From: Rhodovastum atsumiense
Lineage (GTDB): Bacteria > Pseudomonadota > Alphaproteobacteria > Acetobacterales > Acetobacteraceae
Assembly (NCBI GenBank): GCA_026225115.1
Contig: JAMFSE010000122.1
Span: forward strand, 1-64,000
Direction: 5' to 3'
Length of the DNA: 64,000 nt
Positions within the stretch are counted from its first letter, which is position 1; every line of letters begins with the position of its first letter. Of the stretch, positions 1-8,502 are shown piece after piece. Made by a program: the position numbers and the translations under genes. The notes beneath the pieces were generated by a model, which worked only from the letters and a program-made list of their open reading frames with translations, did not search any database and was not told the origin of the DNA.

Positions 1-1
1 A

Positions 2-154
2 ACCAGCATCATCTGGGGCGGTGCGCTATTCGGCTCCAAAAACTTCACAATCGGCGAAGGCGTGCTTATCAATAAGCGGTTCTATTTCGATGGAAGCGCC
101 CGGCTGACCATTGGCAAGAATGTTCAATGGCACCAGTCTAGCGACGATGCTTAA
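2..154 (+). pseudogene. C-terminal remnant of a hexapeptide-repeat (LbH) acyltransferase
   Basis: An open frame enters from the left edge and stops at TAA 152-154 after 50 codons. The visible peptide contains ITIGEG-like and LTIGKNV-like hexapeptide rungs (for example FTIGEGVLIN), typical of the left-handed beta-helix of WcaF/NodL/Maa-type acetyltransferases. In those proteins this rung is followed by more coils and an STHE-like motif. Here the frame ends abruptly after WHQSSDDA, so the C-terminus looks truncated or frameshifted. The acyltransferase family is fairly clear; the pseudogene call is inference, because the upstream part lies outside the window. Confidence 0.55.
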
Positions 155-726
155 AAATTAACAGATTTCAAACACCGCCAGCGCGTAAAACCGGCGGCCA
201 GACAAATGCCAGACGCGACCGCGCGCCGCTGCCAAACCGCAAATATGGGAAAGGGTGGTTATTGCCGAATTAACTCAAGCGAAGAAATGAATGAATAGCC
301 CGACCAATCCAGCCCAGATCAATAACGAAACGGCAATCATCACCCTCAGGGCTGACCCCGGAGGAAGGCGCCGCAGCACGGGACGCCGCAGTCCGGAACG
401 AGAACGAATGAACTCATTCTCGAATTCGGCGAAGACCGTGTCTGGTGAACGATTGTCTTTCAAGAAATTCCCTGGATTCAACGCGTGGCGCGAACGATCA
501 CTTCTTAACCTTTTCGAATCGTAACCGAATATAACTAACAAAAGCAAACGTAAACTTGCAGATTAAATAACAAAATGCACTTTTTGCCTCAGCGCCGCAC
601 CGGAAGCGTTTCCCCGGGAGCGCCGTACGCAGCCCCAAATTGCAGATTTTTGCTTCCATTAAGACAGCAAGCGCGCTACGGCAGGCAGGCTAAGCAACCA
701 ACAAACAAATCGGCCAGGGGGTTAAA
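155..726. other. Gene-poor AT-richer stretch with no confident gene
   Basis: Between the broken acyltransferase and the small exported protein there is no recognisable gene. The short plus-strand frames at 291-524 and 575-874 have no family resemblance. The only candidate is the minus-strand frame listed at 275-547. Decay of a former gene is plausible given the truncated frame on its left. Confidence 0.4.
275..547 (-). CDS. Possible small membrane-anchored hypothetical protein
   Basis: A 90-codon frame starting at TTG. The C-terminal 25 residues (VMIAVSLLIWAGLVGLF) are strongly hydrophobic and would form one membrane helix, after a basic, charged N-terminal part. No family is recognised. There is no convincing ribosome binding site before the TTG, and a plus-strand frame overlaps it. 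The case rests only on the clean hydrophobic tail, so it may be a chance frame. Confidence 0.25.
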   Translation of the reverse strand: MLLLVIFGYDSKRLRSDRSRHALNPGNFLKDNRSPDTVFAEFENEFIRSRSGLRRPVLRRLPPGSALRVMIAVSLLIWAGLVGLFIHFFA

Positions 727-1026
727 ATGTCACGTATTTTTGTTATCGCTGGACTTATCTTGGCAATCGGATCTAGCCATGCTTTCGCCCAAAGCAATGA
801 CAGCTCACAGGCTTGTTACAATGATAACATCATCAATACCAACGGCCGGTCGATCCGAACGGGTTCCGGCCTAACGTTCCAGTCCTATCCGGGTTCCAGC
901 GCCACGCTCAGTTTCTGGGCGCCATTGGATAAAATCACTGTCTGCAGGCTCAGTGGTTCGGCGGTCGAAATAACCAATCTGAGCAAGAAGGACCAACAGG
1001 TTAAAGCGCTTAGAAAATACAACTAG
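727..1026 (+). CDS. Small exported hypothetical protein
   Basis: A 99-residue protein with a clear Sec signal peptide: basic start MSR, hydrophobic stretch IFVIAGLILAIGSSHA, and likely cleavage after AFA. A good purine-rich ribosome binding site (ccaggggg) lies six bases before the ATG. The mature part of about 77 residues has two cysteines (ACYND and TVCRL) that could form a disulfide in the periplasm. No domain is recognised. It is transcribed toward the ABC ATPase gene 112 bp downstream, but nothing links them functionally. Confidence 0.65.
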   Translation: MSRIFVIAGLILAIGSSHAFAQSNDSSQACYNDNIINTNGRSIRTGSGLTFQSYPGSSATLSFWAPLDKITVCRLSGSAVEITNLSKKDQQVKALRKYN

Positions 1027-1138
1027 CGCGTGCCGCATCCTAAATTGGACGGCGATGGCATGAGAATTGCTGGACACAACGCCGAAGGCGCCTACGGCTT
1101 CAGCGCCGATGCGCCAGGCCGCCAAACAAGGATGAAAA

Positions 1139-1924
1139 ATGTCGGAGATTTTGCCGCCCGCCACCGCCCTCGTCGTTGAAAATATTCACAAAAGCTTCGG
1201 CCCTGTCGAGGTTTTAAAGGGCGTATCGGTCACCGCGCATGATCACGACGTCATCGCCATCCTGGGCAGCTCGGGATCCGGCAAAAGTACCTTCCTGCGC
1301 TGCATCAACCTGCTGGAAATGCCCGACCAGGGCCGGGTGATGATCAAAGGCGAGCTGATCGAAATGAAGGATTCCAAGCGGGGCCGCGGCGCCGCCAGCC
1401 CGAAGCAGATCGAACGCCTGCGCTCGCGCCTCGCCATGGTCTTCCAGCAGTTCAACCTCTGGGCCCATATGACCGTCCTTCAAAACGTCATCGAAGCCCC
1501 CATCCATGTCCTTGGCCTCGACCGTAAAACCGCCATCGCCAAAGCCGAGGCAATGCTGGAGAAAGTCGGCCTTTCGGCGAAACACCACGCCTACCCGGCG
1601 CAGCTCTCCGGCGGCCAGCAACAACGCGTCGCCATCGCCCGCGCCCTGGCCATGGAACCCGACGTGCTGCTGTTCGATGAACCCACCTCCGCTTTGGACC
1701 CCGAACTGGTCGGCGAAGTGCTGAAAGTAATGCGCGACCTCGCCAAAGAAGGCCGCACCATGCTCGTCGTCACCCACGAGATGGGCTTCGCCCGTGAAGT
1801 CGCCAGCCGGGTCATGTTCCTGCATAAAGGCCAGACCGAAGAAGAAGGCCCGCCAGGCGAAATCTTCACCAATCCCAAATCAGACCGCTTCCGGCAGTTT
1901 TTGTCTTCGACGCTGAAGCACTGA
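1139..1924 (+). CDS. hisP: Polar amino-acid ABC transporter, ATP-binding protein
   Basis: A 261-residue ATPase of the HisP/GlnQ family that energises uptake of basic or polar amino acids from the cytoplasmic face. Walker [10 protein letters not shown] is at about residues 43-51, the Q-loop is in [11 protein letters not shown], the signature LSGGQQQR is near 156, and Walker [14 protein letters not shown] with the switch histidine (VVTHEMG) follows. Length and an insertion after LIEMKDS match HisP/OccP. ATG 1139 follows an aaggatg ribosome binding site. The permeases and binding protein lie just downstream on the opposite strand, so this gene is convergent with the rest of its transporter instead of in one operon. 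Confidence 0.93.
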   Translation: MSEILPPATALVVENIHKSFGPVEVLKGVSVTAHDHDVIAILGSSGSGKSTFLRCINLLEMPDQGRVMIKGELIEMKDSKRGRGAASPKQIERLRSRLAMVFQQFNLWAHMTVLQNVIEAPIHVLGLDRKTAIAKAEAMLEKVGLSAKHHAYPAQLSGGQQQRVAIARALAMEPDVLLFDEPTSALDPELVGEVLKVMRDLAKEGRTMLVVTHEMGFAREVASRVMFLHKGQTEEEGPPGEIFTNPKSDRFRQFLSSTLKH

Positions 1925-1925
1925 G

Positions 1926-1966
1926 GGAAGCAGCCGCTTTTTTCAAAAAAGAAGTGCTTGCCTCAC
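1926..1966. repeat. Family-1 palindromic element, solo arm (copy A)
   Basis: The sequence cttttttcaaaaaag followed by aagtgcttgcc matches the outer arm of the nested palindromic element found complete at 6287, 15664, 26044, 39223 and 45998. It lies between convergent hisP and hisM ends, where the cttttttcaaaaaag hairpin can act as a two-way terminator. Confidence 0.7.
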
Positions 1967-2667
1967 CTTTTCTGAAAAGCCAGGAAATGCCCTTCGGCTT
2001 TTCTAAAACCGAAAATCAACGTGAATGAGATGCAGGCATACAGAATTGCTGCAACGGTGAAGGAGGCGAACGGGTTATAGGTTGCCGAATAGGCGTCATT
2101 GGCGATTTTCAGAATATCGGGCACCGTCGCCGTAAAGGCCAATGTCGTTGAGTGCAGCATCAGAATGACTTCGTTGCTGTAGACCGGCAACGCCCGACGA
2201 AGGGCGGAAGGTAGGATGATCCGGCGATAAAGTTTGGGGGTGGAATAGCCCAATGAGCGGGCCGCATCCACCTCGCCGAAATTCGTGTCACGGATGGCGC
2301 CGGCGAAAATCTCCGTGGTGTAGGCCCCGGTGTTCAGGCCGAAGGCCAGGATGGTGCAATCGATCCCCGAGCGGAAGAATTGGTTGAGGCTGGGCACATG
2401 ATGCACAAATTCTAGGCTGTACATGCCGGTATATATGACGAGCAACTGCACATAGAGCGGCGTACCGGTGAAAACGAAGCAGTAGAGCCAGACCGGCGCC
2501 CGGAACAGGAAATGTTTTGAGTTGCGGACGATCGCCAGCGGCACGGCCAGGCAAAATCCGATGATGCAGGCGGCAACCAACAGCCACAGCGTCATCGCGA
2601 CGCCGGTCATATTATATCCGTCGCTGTATAAAAACGCCTTGCCGTAGGTTTGGATGATGTAGATCAA
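1963..2667 (-). CDS. hisM: Polar amino-acid ABC transporter permease (HisM-like)
   Basis: A 234-residue inner-membrane permease with about five helices, beginning near MTLWLLVAACIIGFCLAVPLAI. The EAA loop that docks on the ATPase is present as EVDAARSLGYSTPKLYRRIILP. Length and pattern fit HisM/OccM. It overlaps the upstream permease gene by four bases (ATGA), so the two are translationally coupled as a heterodimeric channel. Substrate is probably histidine, lysine, arginine, ornithine or an opine-like amino acid, from family membership only. Confidence 0.92.
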   Translation of the reverse strand: MIYIIQTYGKAFLYSDGYNMTGVAMTLWLLVAACIIGFCLAVPLAIVRNSKHFLFRAPVWLYCFVFTGTPLYVQLLVIYTGMYSLEFVHHVPSLNQFFRSGIDCTILAFGLNTGAYTTEIFAGAIRDTNFGEVDAARSLGYSTPKLYRRIILPSALRRALPVYSNEVILMLHSTTLAFTATVPDILKIANDAYSATYNPFASFTVAAILYACISFTLIFGFRKAEGHFLAFQKR

Positions 2668-3356
2668 AACACCACCTGGCGCACGCCGACGCTGAATTTC
2701 CGGGTCAAATAATACTGTACCAGCTTGGAAATCGAGGACAGGAACAGATAAATCAGCCCGGCAATGCTGGTGAAGAAAAATGTTCTGAATGTCCCTTCTC
2801 CGGCATTTTGCGATGCCTTCACCACATCCGTCAGGCCGATCAGCGAGACGAGCGCTGTGGATTTCAAAATCACCTGCCAGTTATTCGCCAGGCCCGGCAG
2901 CGCGTAGCGCATCATCTGCGGGAACAGGATGCGCCGGAAGGCGTAGAGCGGCTCCATTCCAAAGGCGCGGGCGGCTTCCATCTGTCCTTTCGGGACCGCC
3001 ATGAAAGCGCCCCGGAAGGTTTCGGTGAAATAGGCGCCGTAAATGAAACCCAGGGTGATGACCCCGGCGGTGAAAGGGTCGAGATTGAAGCCATCGAGAT
3101 TGAAATAATCCGTGGCGTCGTTGAGCCAGATCTGTAGCGAGTAAAAAATCAGGAGCATCAGCACCAGATCCGGCACCGCCCGGATCAGCGTCGTGTAAAC
3201 GGTCGCAATGGCAAACAAGGTGCGGCTTTTGGAAAGCTTTGCCGAGGCGCCGAGCAGGCCGAGCAGGAAGGAACCCAGAAGCGATAAAACTGAGAGCTCG
3301 ACGGTCGTGACGGCCCCTGCAAAAATCTGTGGCCCGTAACCGTCGAGTGAAAACAT
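2664..3356 (-). CDS. hisQ: Polar amino-acid ABC transporter permease (HisQ-like)
   Basis: A 230-residue inner-membrane permease starting MFSLDGYGPQIFAGAVTTVELS, the typical HisQ/OccQ N-terminus with the first helix at about 10-35. The EAA motif is at MEAARAFGMEPLYAFRRILFPQ. It sits between the binding-protein gene and hisM and overlaps hisM by four bases. A strong GC hairpin at 3378-3404 separates it from the binding-protein gene, a common way for such operons to give more binding protein than permease. Confidence 0.92.
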   Translation of the reverse strand: MFSLDGYGPQIFAGAVTTVELSVLSLLGSFLLGLLGASAKLSKSRTLFAIATVYTTLIRAVPDLVLMLLIFYSLQIWLNDATDYFNLDGFNLDPFTAGVITLGFIYGAYFTETFRGAFMAVPKGQMEAARAFGMEPLYAFRRILFPQMMRYALPGLANNWQVILKSTALVSLIGLTDVVKASQNAGEGTFRTFFFTSIAGLIYLFLSSISKLVQYYLTRKFSVGVRQVVF

Positions 3357-3377
3357 TTAGCCTCCGGATATCAAAGC

Positions 3378-3404
3378 GGGCCGGCGGCGCGACGCCGCCG
3401 GCCC
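3378..3404 (-). promoter_or_regulatory. 12-bp GC hairpin between binding protein and permease genes
   Basis: A perfect inverted repeat, gggccggcggcg and cgccgccggccc around a 3-base loop (cga), lies eight bases after the stop of the binding-protein gene. No T-run follows on the transcribed strand, so it is not a classical terminator. An intra-operon mRNA stabiliser or attenuator is more likely, by analogy with REP sequences in periplasmic-binding-protein operons. Confidence 0.75.
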
Positions 3405-3411
3405 ATTTTCG

Positions 3412-4215
3412 CTACTTGCTGCTTTCGCCGTAGACGTCAAAGTTGAAGTATTTCGCTTCAATCTTCTTATACGTGCCGTTGGCGATGATGGCGGCGATCG
3501 CCTTGTCGATATTCGCCAGCAGCTCCGGTTCATCCTTGCGAACGCCGATTGCGATGAACGAGCCAAGGACGTCTTTCGGGTCGGAGGTGACGTTTCCGGC
3601 AAGCAAATAGTCGCTGCCTTTGGGTGTCTTCAGGAAACCGTAATCGGCTTCGACAGAATCCTGCAGCGATGCGTCAAGCCGGCCGGAGAGCAAATCGGCA
3701 TAGACTTGATCCTGACCAGGATAGGATACCACCGTCACGCCTGCCGGCTTCCAATAGGTGTTTGCATAGGTCTCCTGGATGGTCCCGGATTCCACGCCCA
3801 CGGTCTTGCCCTTCAGGCTTGCCGCGGTCGGCACCAGGCCGGAGCCCTTTTTGGCGATCAGGCTGGTCGGCTCGTTATACATTTCGGACGAGAAATCGAT
3901 CTGCTGTTCGCGTGCAGGCGTCTTCGTCATCGAGGACAGGATGGCGTCGAACTTGCGGGCCTCTAGTGCCGGGATAATGCCGTCAAACCCTTGATTAACG
4001 AACACGCATTTGACCTTCAGCTCGGCGCAAATGGCCCGGCCGAGATCCACGTCGAATCCCTCAAACTGGCCGCTGGGCGACAGGCTCTCAAACGGGGGGT
4101 AGGTCGCGTCAACGCCGAATTTTATTTCCGTAAAGGCTTTAGCCTTGGCCGGCAGCTGCGCAGTGGCCGCGAATGCCATGCACGCCAGTGCAAAGGTCGT
4201 GAGCAGTTTCCTCAT
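3412..4215 (-). CDS. Periplasmic amino-acid binding protein of the HisJ/ArgT type
   Basis: A 267-residue solute-binding protein (family 3) with a signal peptide over about residues 1-27 (MRKLLTTFALACMAFAATA). Ligand-pocket motifs are visible: FGVDATYPPFES, GFDVDLGRAICAEL, SSMTKTPAREQQIDFS and VGVESGTIQETY. A pair of cysteines in the AICAELKVKC segment matches the HisJ/ArgT disulfide. It delivers lysine/arginine/ornithine/histidine-type ligands to HisQM. The ATG follows a strong gggagg ribosome binding site. It is first gene of the argT-like-hisQ-hisM operon. Confidence 0.93.
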   Translation of the reverse strand: MRKLLTTFALACMAFAATAQLPAKAKAFTEIKFGVDATYPPFESLSPSGQFEGFDVDLGRAICAELKVKCVFVNQGFDGIIPALEARKFDAILSSMTKTPAREQQIDFSSEMYNEPTSLIAKKGSGLVPTAASLKGKTVGVESGTIQETYANTYWKPAGVTVVSYPGQDQVYADLLSGRLDASLQDSVEADYGFLKTPKGSDYLLAGNVTSDPKDVLGSFIAIGVRKDEPELLANIDKAIAAIIANGTYKKIEAKYFNFDVYGESSK

Positions 4216-4481
4216 AGAATCCTCCCAAAATATGCCAGCAGCCCGTCCCCAAGCGCGTTTGCGACCGGGAGCGGGCCTGGTGACAGGTTTAACTCAATAA
4301 AACAGCCTTGCAACTCTCATGCCTTGAACGCATTGGCCAGTCTGGCGGCGCTGCCGTGGGAGGAAACGCGCCGTATCGGTCCATGGGGCTAATCTGCGGG
4401 GCACCTGAAGCCAGGTCACCCGCCTGATCACGCATGGCAAGCCATCGACCGAAGCTAAGCGAAACTGGAATTAGCGGCGGC

Positions 4482-4814
4482 TCAGCCGGCGTTCGAATTG
4501 GGGCCGCCCTGGATTTCGCCGCGGACAGCATTCAACGTGCGCCAACGCTGCAAGGTCGCTTCGCGTACCGGGGTTGCATCGGTGAGGCTCGCACTGATCA
4601 AACGGTCGATGACATTACGGCGAAGTTCGGCTTCTCTGGCAATCGTATTCAACATTTTCAGTCTCCGGTCATAAGGGTCAAACACATCTTCTCTGACGGT
4701 CCGAAGGTGATCGTTAACGAAGGCGTAATTGGGGCGGACAACGTACATCATTAAGGCATGACAACGACCCGCTTCGCCACAAAAAAATATCTTTTGCTGA
4801 CCAATTTTCTTCAA
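4482..4814 (-). CDS. Hypothetical protein, start uncertain
   Basis: A 110-codon frame opening at TTG. The part from MMYVVRPNYAF (codon 22 on) reads like a real protein, with a charged, probably helical middle (VREDVFDPYDRRLKMLNTIAREAELRRN). An ATG start at that point is about as likely as the TTG. No ribosome binding site is evident and no family is recognised. An overlapping plus-strand frame (4434-4754) is less protein-like. This could be a small lineage-specific gene. Confidence 0.4.
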   Translation of the reverse strand: MKKIGQQKIFFCGEAGRCHALMMYVVRPNYAFVNDHLRTVREDVFDPYDRRLKMLNTIAREAELRRNVIDRLISASLTDATPVREATLQRWRTLNAVRGEIQGGPNSNAG

Positions 4815-4891
4815 GCAATCGCTTATTCCGTCTGTCCAAAAGGTAATGCCCCGGTGTAGATAGCGTTCATCTTAAAACCGATGGGAGCGAC

Positions 4892-5308
4892 ATGGGGCGG
4901 CCGGAATATTCATTAAAAACTCGTATCGTTTGCTTGATGGCGTTGATTGCCTTGGCCGGCTGCGGAATACCGGGGCAATCCGCTTCCAATCAATACGCGT
5001 CGCCGAACCTGGCTTCCGCGCAACCGCTCATCGGTTCCACCCCCAGCACGCTCAATGCCGAATTCGGACAGCCCGCTCTGCTGCGCGTCGATGGCGCGGC
5101 ACAGGTCTGGCTTTACCATTCGAGCAGTTGCGGCCTGAACCTTGTGCTTTACCCGGATGCCTCCGGCACCCCGCGAGTTGCCATGGCCAGCGCTACGGAT
5201 GGCATGGCCGCCGCCGACTGCACCGCCAGCTTAAGCCAGGCGCATTTCGACGCCGCCGTGAACCCGGCCGCCACATCGGCCGCTCTGGAGCACCCTGCCG
5301 CATCCTGA
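4892..5308 (+). CDS. Small outer-membrane lipoprotein, function unknown
   Basis: A 138-residue protein with a lipoprotein signal: basic start [11 protein letters not shown], hydrophobic [11 protein letters not shown] and lipobox LAGC, with the acylated cysteine near residue 24. The residue after Cys is Gly, which does not signal inner-membrane retention. The next part ([31 protein letters not shown]) resembles the short SmpA/OmlA-like fold in which a cell-envelope lipoprotein compares a predicted string length, but this is only a loose similarity. It lies 28 bp before gshB, probably co-transcribed. Confidence 0.7.
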   Translation: MGRPEYSLKTRIVCLMALIALAGCGIPGQSASNQYASPNLASAQPLIGSTPSTLNAEFGQPALLRVDGAAQVWLYHSSSCGLNLVLYPDASGTPRVAMASATDGMAAADCTASLSQAHFDAAVNPAATSAALEHPAAS

Positions 5309-5336
5309 TAGACTGCCGGGGCAACGCGAGGATCAC

Positions 5337-6281
5337 ATGTCCGGCTTAAAAGTGGCGGTCCAGATGGACCCAATGACAACCGTCGACATCGACGGCGACT
5401 CGACCTTCGCCTTGATGCTGGAAGCAAGCGCCCGCGGCCACACGCTATGGCATTACGAGGTCAGGCATATGTGGCTGGACGGCGCCACCCTCAAAGCGAG
5501 GGTTCACCCGGTAACAGTTCAGCGGCAACCGGGCAATTTCTACCAGTTCGGCGAACCCGCCACCGTCAACCTCGCGGAGATGGACGTGGTGCTGATGCGC
5601 CAGGACCCGCCCTTCGACATGGGCTATATCACCGCCACCCATCTGCTCGAGCACATCCACCCCAAAACCCTGGTGGTGAACAACCCGGCCGCCGTTCGCA
5701 ACGCGCCGGAAAAACTGATGGTCATGCGCTTCCCCGAGCTGATGCCGCCGACGATGATCGCCCGCGATGTCGCCACCATCAAGGAATTCCGCGCCAGGCA
5801 TAACGACATCATCGTCAAACCGCTGTTTGGCAACGGCGGCATCGGCGTCTTCCGCCTCAAACCCGAGGACGAAAACCTCGGCTCGCTGCTCGACATGTTC
5901 TTCGCAGGGTCGCGCGAGCCGCTGATGATCCAGCGCTACGAACCCGCGGTGCGCGCCGGCGACAAACGCATCATCCTGATCGACGGCGAGCCGCTCGGCG
6001 CCGTCAACCGCGTGCCCGCCGCCGGCGACAGCCGCTCCAACATGCACGCCGGCGGCCGTCCGGAAAAAACCACACTCACCGCTCGCGAAGCCGAAATCTG
6101 CGCCGCCATCGCCCCAACCCTAAAAACCGAGGGGCTGCTCTTCACCGGCATCGACGTCATCGGCGACTACCTGACCGAAATCAACGTTACCTCCCCAACC
6201 GGCCTGCAACAAATCGCACGGTTCGATAACCTGAACCTGGCAGCAAATATCTGGGAAAAGATTGAAGCTAAGCGCAGGTAA
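5337..6281 (+). CDS. gshB: Glutathione synthetase
   Basis: A 314-residue enzyme that joins gamma-glutamylcysteine and glycine with ATP in the cytoplasm. The N-terminal family signature [20 protein letters not shown] is followed by an ATP-grasp domain with [34 protein letters not shown] and the glycine-binding loop [13 protein letters not shown] (here [12 protein letters not shown]). Length matches E. coli GshB. The ATG lies eight bases after gagga. The upstream lipoprotein gene is close; downstream is a complete family-1 palindromic element. Confidence 0.96.
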   Translation: MSGLKVAVQMDPMTTVDIDGDSTFALMLEASARGHTLWHYEVRHMWLDGATLKARVHPVTVQRQPGNFYQFGEPATVNLAEMDVVLMRQDPPFDMGYITATHLLEHIHPKTLVVNNPAAVRNAPEKLMVMRFPELMPPTMIARDVATIKEFRARHNDIIVKPLFGNGGIGVFRLKPEDENLGSLLDMFFAGSREPLMIQRYEPAVRAGDKRIILIDGEPLGAVNRVPAAGDSRSNMHAGGRPEKTTLTAREAEICAAIAPTLKTEGLLFTGIDVIGDYLTEINVTSPTGLQQIARFDNLNLAANIWEKIEAKRR

Positions 6282-6286
6282 GGACA

Positions 6287-6415
6287 GCAGGTCTTTTTCT
6301 GAAGAAAAAGAACCAAAAAGACTCTATTACTCTGGAGCATGGGCGGTGGCCTCACCAGCGCCCATGCCCCGGCATACAGAAGTTTTTGCTTCTTTTTTTC
6401 AAAAAAGAAGCGCTT
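6287..6415. repeat. Family-1 palindromic element, complete (copy B)
   Basis: Left arm ctttttctgaagaaaaag plus aaccaaaaagact, centre hairpin gcatgggcg/cgcccatgc (6337-6345 and 6359-6367), and right arm agtttttgcttc followed by ttttttcaaaaaagaag. The two arms are inverted copies of each other, and each arm itself folds, giving a nested palindrome of about 129 bp. It separates gshB from the aldo/keto reductase gene. Confidence 0.85.
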
Positions 6416-6442
6416 ATTTTTGCTTCAAACGAGGATCAGTCC

Positions 6443-7489
6443 ATGAAATATAATCAGCTTGGCCGTACCGGCTTGTTCGTGTCCGAAATTTGTCTCGGCG
6501 CCATGACGTTTGGCGACAATGCCGAGGCCGGCCCGTGGAAGGCCATTGGTGCGCTTGGCCAAGGCGATGTGGATCAGGTTATTGGCCGCGCGCTCGGCGC
6601 CGGCGTCAATTTCATTGATACAGCGGATGTTTATGCCTTTGGCAGATCCGAGGAGCTGGTGGGTCAGTCTTTGAAAAATCTTGGTGTTGCCCGGGCCGAT
6701 GTTGTGATTGCCACCAAGGTCACCGGCCCGATGGGACCGCAGCCGAATAATCGCGGAGCCTCGCGCGGGCATATCATGGATTCCATTCATGGCAGTTTGA
6801 AGCGATTGCAGACCGACCATATTGATCTGTATCAGATCCACGCAAACGACCCGGTCACGCCGGTCGAGGAAACGCTACGGGCGCTGGATGATCTCATCTC
6901 CCAAGGGCTGGTGCGCTATATCGGCGTGTCGAACTGGCGGGCCTGGAAAATCGCCAAGGCGTTGGGGCTTAGCGAGGCCAAGGGCTATGCGCGGTTTGAG
7001 ACGTTGCAGGCCTATTATTCCATCGCCGGCCGCGATCTGGAACGCGAATTGGTGCCGATGCTGAGCGCGGAGAAACTGGGCCTGATGGTCTGGTCACCTC
7101 TGGCCGGCGGGCTGCTGTCCGGCAAATACGGGCCCGGGTCGAACGGACCGGAAGGGGCGCGCCGCACCGGTTTCGATTTCCCGCCGGTCGATACGGACCG
7201 CGGCTGGACCTGCATTGATGTGATGCGCGAAATCGGCAACGCGCATGGGGTGTCGGTTGCCCGGGTGGCTTTGGCCTGGCTGCTTGCGAAGCCCGCGGTG
7301 ATGAGCATCATCATCGGCGCCAAAACCGTGGCGCAGCTGGACGATAATCTGGCGGCGACAACATTGACGCTGACCGCAGATGAGATGGCGAGACTAGACG
7401 CCGTCAGTGCCTTACCGCCCGAATATCCGGGCTGGATGGAAACAATGCTGGAAGGTGCGCGCATTCCGCAGCCGTTCGTGCCGGATTAG
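6443..7489 (+). CDS. Aldo/keto reductase
   Basis: A 348-residue NADPH-dependent oxidoreductase of the TIM-barrel AKR superfamily, close to the YajO/Tas/IolS type. The catalytic Asp-Tyr pair is in FIDTADVYAFGRSEELVG, Lys in VIATKVTGP, and the His-containing strand IDLYQIHAND. The cofactor loop IIIGAKTVAQLDDNL is near the end. The ORF track begins at 6386, but ATG 6443 follows a gaggatc ribosome binding site and gives the normal start MKYNQLGRTGLFVS. The gene overlaps convergent panC by four bases. Substrate unknown. Confidence 0.9.
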   Translation: MKYNQLGRTGLFVSEICLGAMTFGDNAEAGPWKAIGALGQGDVDQVIGRALGAGVNFIDTADVYAFGRSEELVGQSLKNLGVARADVVIATKVTGPMGPQPNNRGASRGHIMDSIHGSLKRLQTDHIDLYQIHANDPVTPVEETLRALDDLISQGLVRYIGVSNWRAWKIAKALGLSEAKGYARFETLQAYYSIAGRDLERELVPMLSAEKLGLMVWSPLAGGLLSGKYGPGSNGPEGARRTGFDFPPVDTDRGWTCIDVMREIGNAHGVSVARVALAWLLAKPAVMSIIIGAKTVAQLDDNLAATTLTLTADEMARLDAVSALPPEYPGWMETMLEGARIPQPFVPD

Positions 7490-8307
7490 ACCGCAACGTT
7501 ATCCAACAGCCTTACGGAACCGGCTCGCGCCGCTGTTATCAATCGGGCGGTGCGCGTCAGGGCTTCGATCGGCTCCAGCGATTGCGCATCCACCAAAGCC
7601 AGATATTCCGGCTGCATGCCGGCCGCGGAAATTTCCGCATTCGCCGTCGCAAGGGTAGCGACAACCGGGGCGCTTTCGGCAATTGCCTGCGCTGCGCGCC
7701 GCAATGCAGAATAAAGCGCCGGCGCGGCCGCGCGATTTTCCGCAGATAGAAACCGGTTGCGGGAGGATAGCGCCAGGCCATCCTGCTCCCGCACGGTAGG
7801 CACCGGCACTATTTCCACCGGCAGCAGCAAATCGGCGACCATCCGGCTGATCACCTGAATTTGCTGCCAGTCTTTTTCACCGAAATAAGCTGCCCGCGGA
7901 CGCACCTGGCCGAATAATTTGGCGACCACGGTCGCAACGCCGGTAAAATGCCCAGGCCGCAACGCCCCTTCCCAAAGGGTCGCCGGGCCGCCGACGGTGA
8001 TCGTGCTGGCGCCATCCGGCGGGTACATCTCCGAGACATGCGGCAGCCAGACCAGATCGCAGCCGGAAGCTTCCAGCTTCGCCAGATCGCCCGCCTCGTC
8101 ACGCGGATAGCGGGCAAGATCCTCGGTTGGGCCGAATTGCAGCGGGTTGACGAAAATCGAAGCGGCAACCCGGCCGGCAACCCTGGCGGCACTCACCAGC
8201 GCCAAATGCCCCTCATGCAGCGCGCCCATCGTCGGCACCAGGCCGAGTTCCAGCCCCAGCCCGGCGCGGGCGTCGCGTAGCTCCGATAACGTTCTGGCTA
8301 TCAACAT
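7486..8307 (-). CDS. panC: Pantothenate synthetase
   Basis: A 273-residue enzyme that condenses pantoate with beta-alanine using ATP, the last step of vitamin B5 synthesis. The nucleotidyl-transferase loop VPTMGALHEGHLALV with the HxGH motif is at about 25-39; FVNPLQFGPTEDLARYPR, GHFTGVATVVAKLF, YFGEKDWQQIQV and the KMSKS-like LALSSRNRFLS are all present. Length is normal. The gene stands alone; panB is not in the window. Its upstream side holds two palindromes (8344-8400, 8413-8448). Confidence 0.96.
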   Translation of the reverse strand: MLIARTLSELRDARAGLGLELGLVPTMGALHEGHLALVSAARVAGRVAASIFVNPLQFGPTEDLARYPRDEAGDLAKLEASGCDLVWLPHVSEMYPPDGASTITVGGPATLWEGALRPGHFTGVATVVAKLFGQVRPRAAYFGEKDWQQIQVISRMVADLLLPVEIVPVPTVREQDGLALSSRNRFLSAENRAAAPALYSALRRAAQAIAESAPVVATLATANAEISAAGMQPEYLALVDAQSLEPIEALTRTARLITAARAGSVRLLDNVAV

Positions 8308-8343
8308 GGCGCCGCCCTTGCGCGAATTTCGCCGACACGTCTA

Positions 8344-8400
8344 GATCAATAGTGGTTTTAATTGAGTCGGCAGACTCAATTAAAACCACTGAAATTGATC
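8344..8400. repeat. Long perfect hairpin, 18-bp stem plus 7-bp outer stem
   Basis: agtggttttaattgagtc at 8351-8368 pairs perfectly with 8373-8390 across a 4-base loop. The flanks gatcaat (8344-8350) and attgatc (8394-8400) extend the stem after a 3-base bulge. The AT-rich stem differs from the GC-rich surroundings. It lies between the divergent starts of panC and cydD. A mobile palindromic repeat or a regulator site are both possible. Confidence 0.8.
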
Positions 8401-8412
8401 GCCAATACAAGC

Positions 8413-8448
8413 CTAGAGCGTGATTGACGTGAGGCAATCATGCTCTAG
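8413..8448. repeat. ctagagcgtgattg hairpin repeat
   Basis: ctagagcgtgattg (8413-8426) and caatcatgctctag (8435-8448) form a 14-bp stem with one mismatch and an 8-base loop. agagc(g/a)-bounded hairpins of this sort are common intergenic repeats in alphaproteobacteria; the hairpin at 31173-31233 has similar ends. It lies 55 bp before the cydD start. Confidence 0.65.
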
Positions 8449-8502
8449 AGGAAGCATACCGGCGGCATATTTGCGGCACGGCAACCCGGAGCATTCCAAG
8501 GC

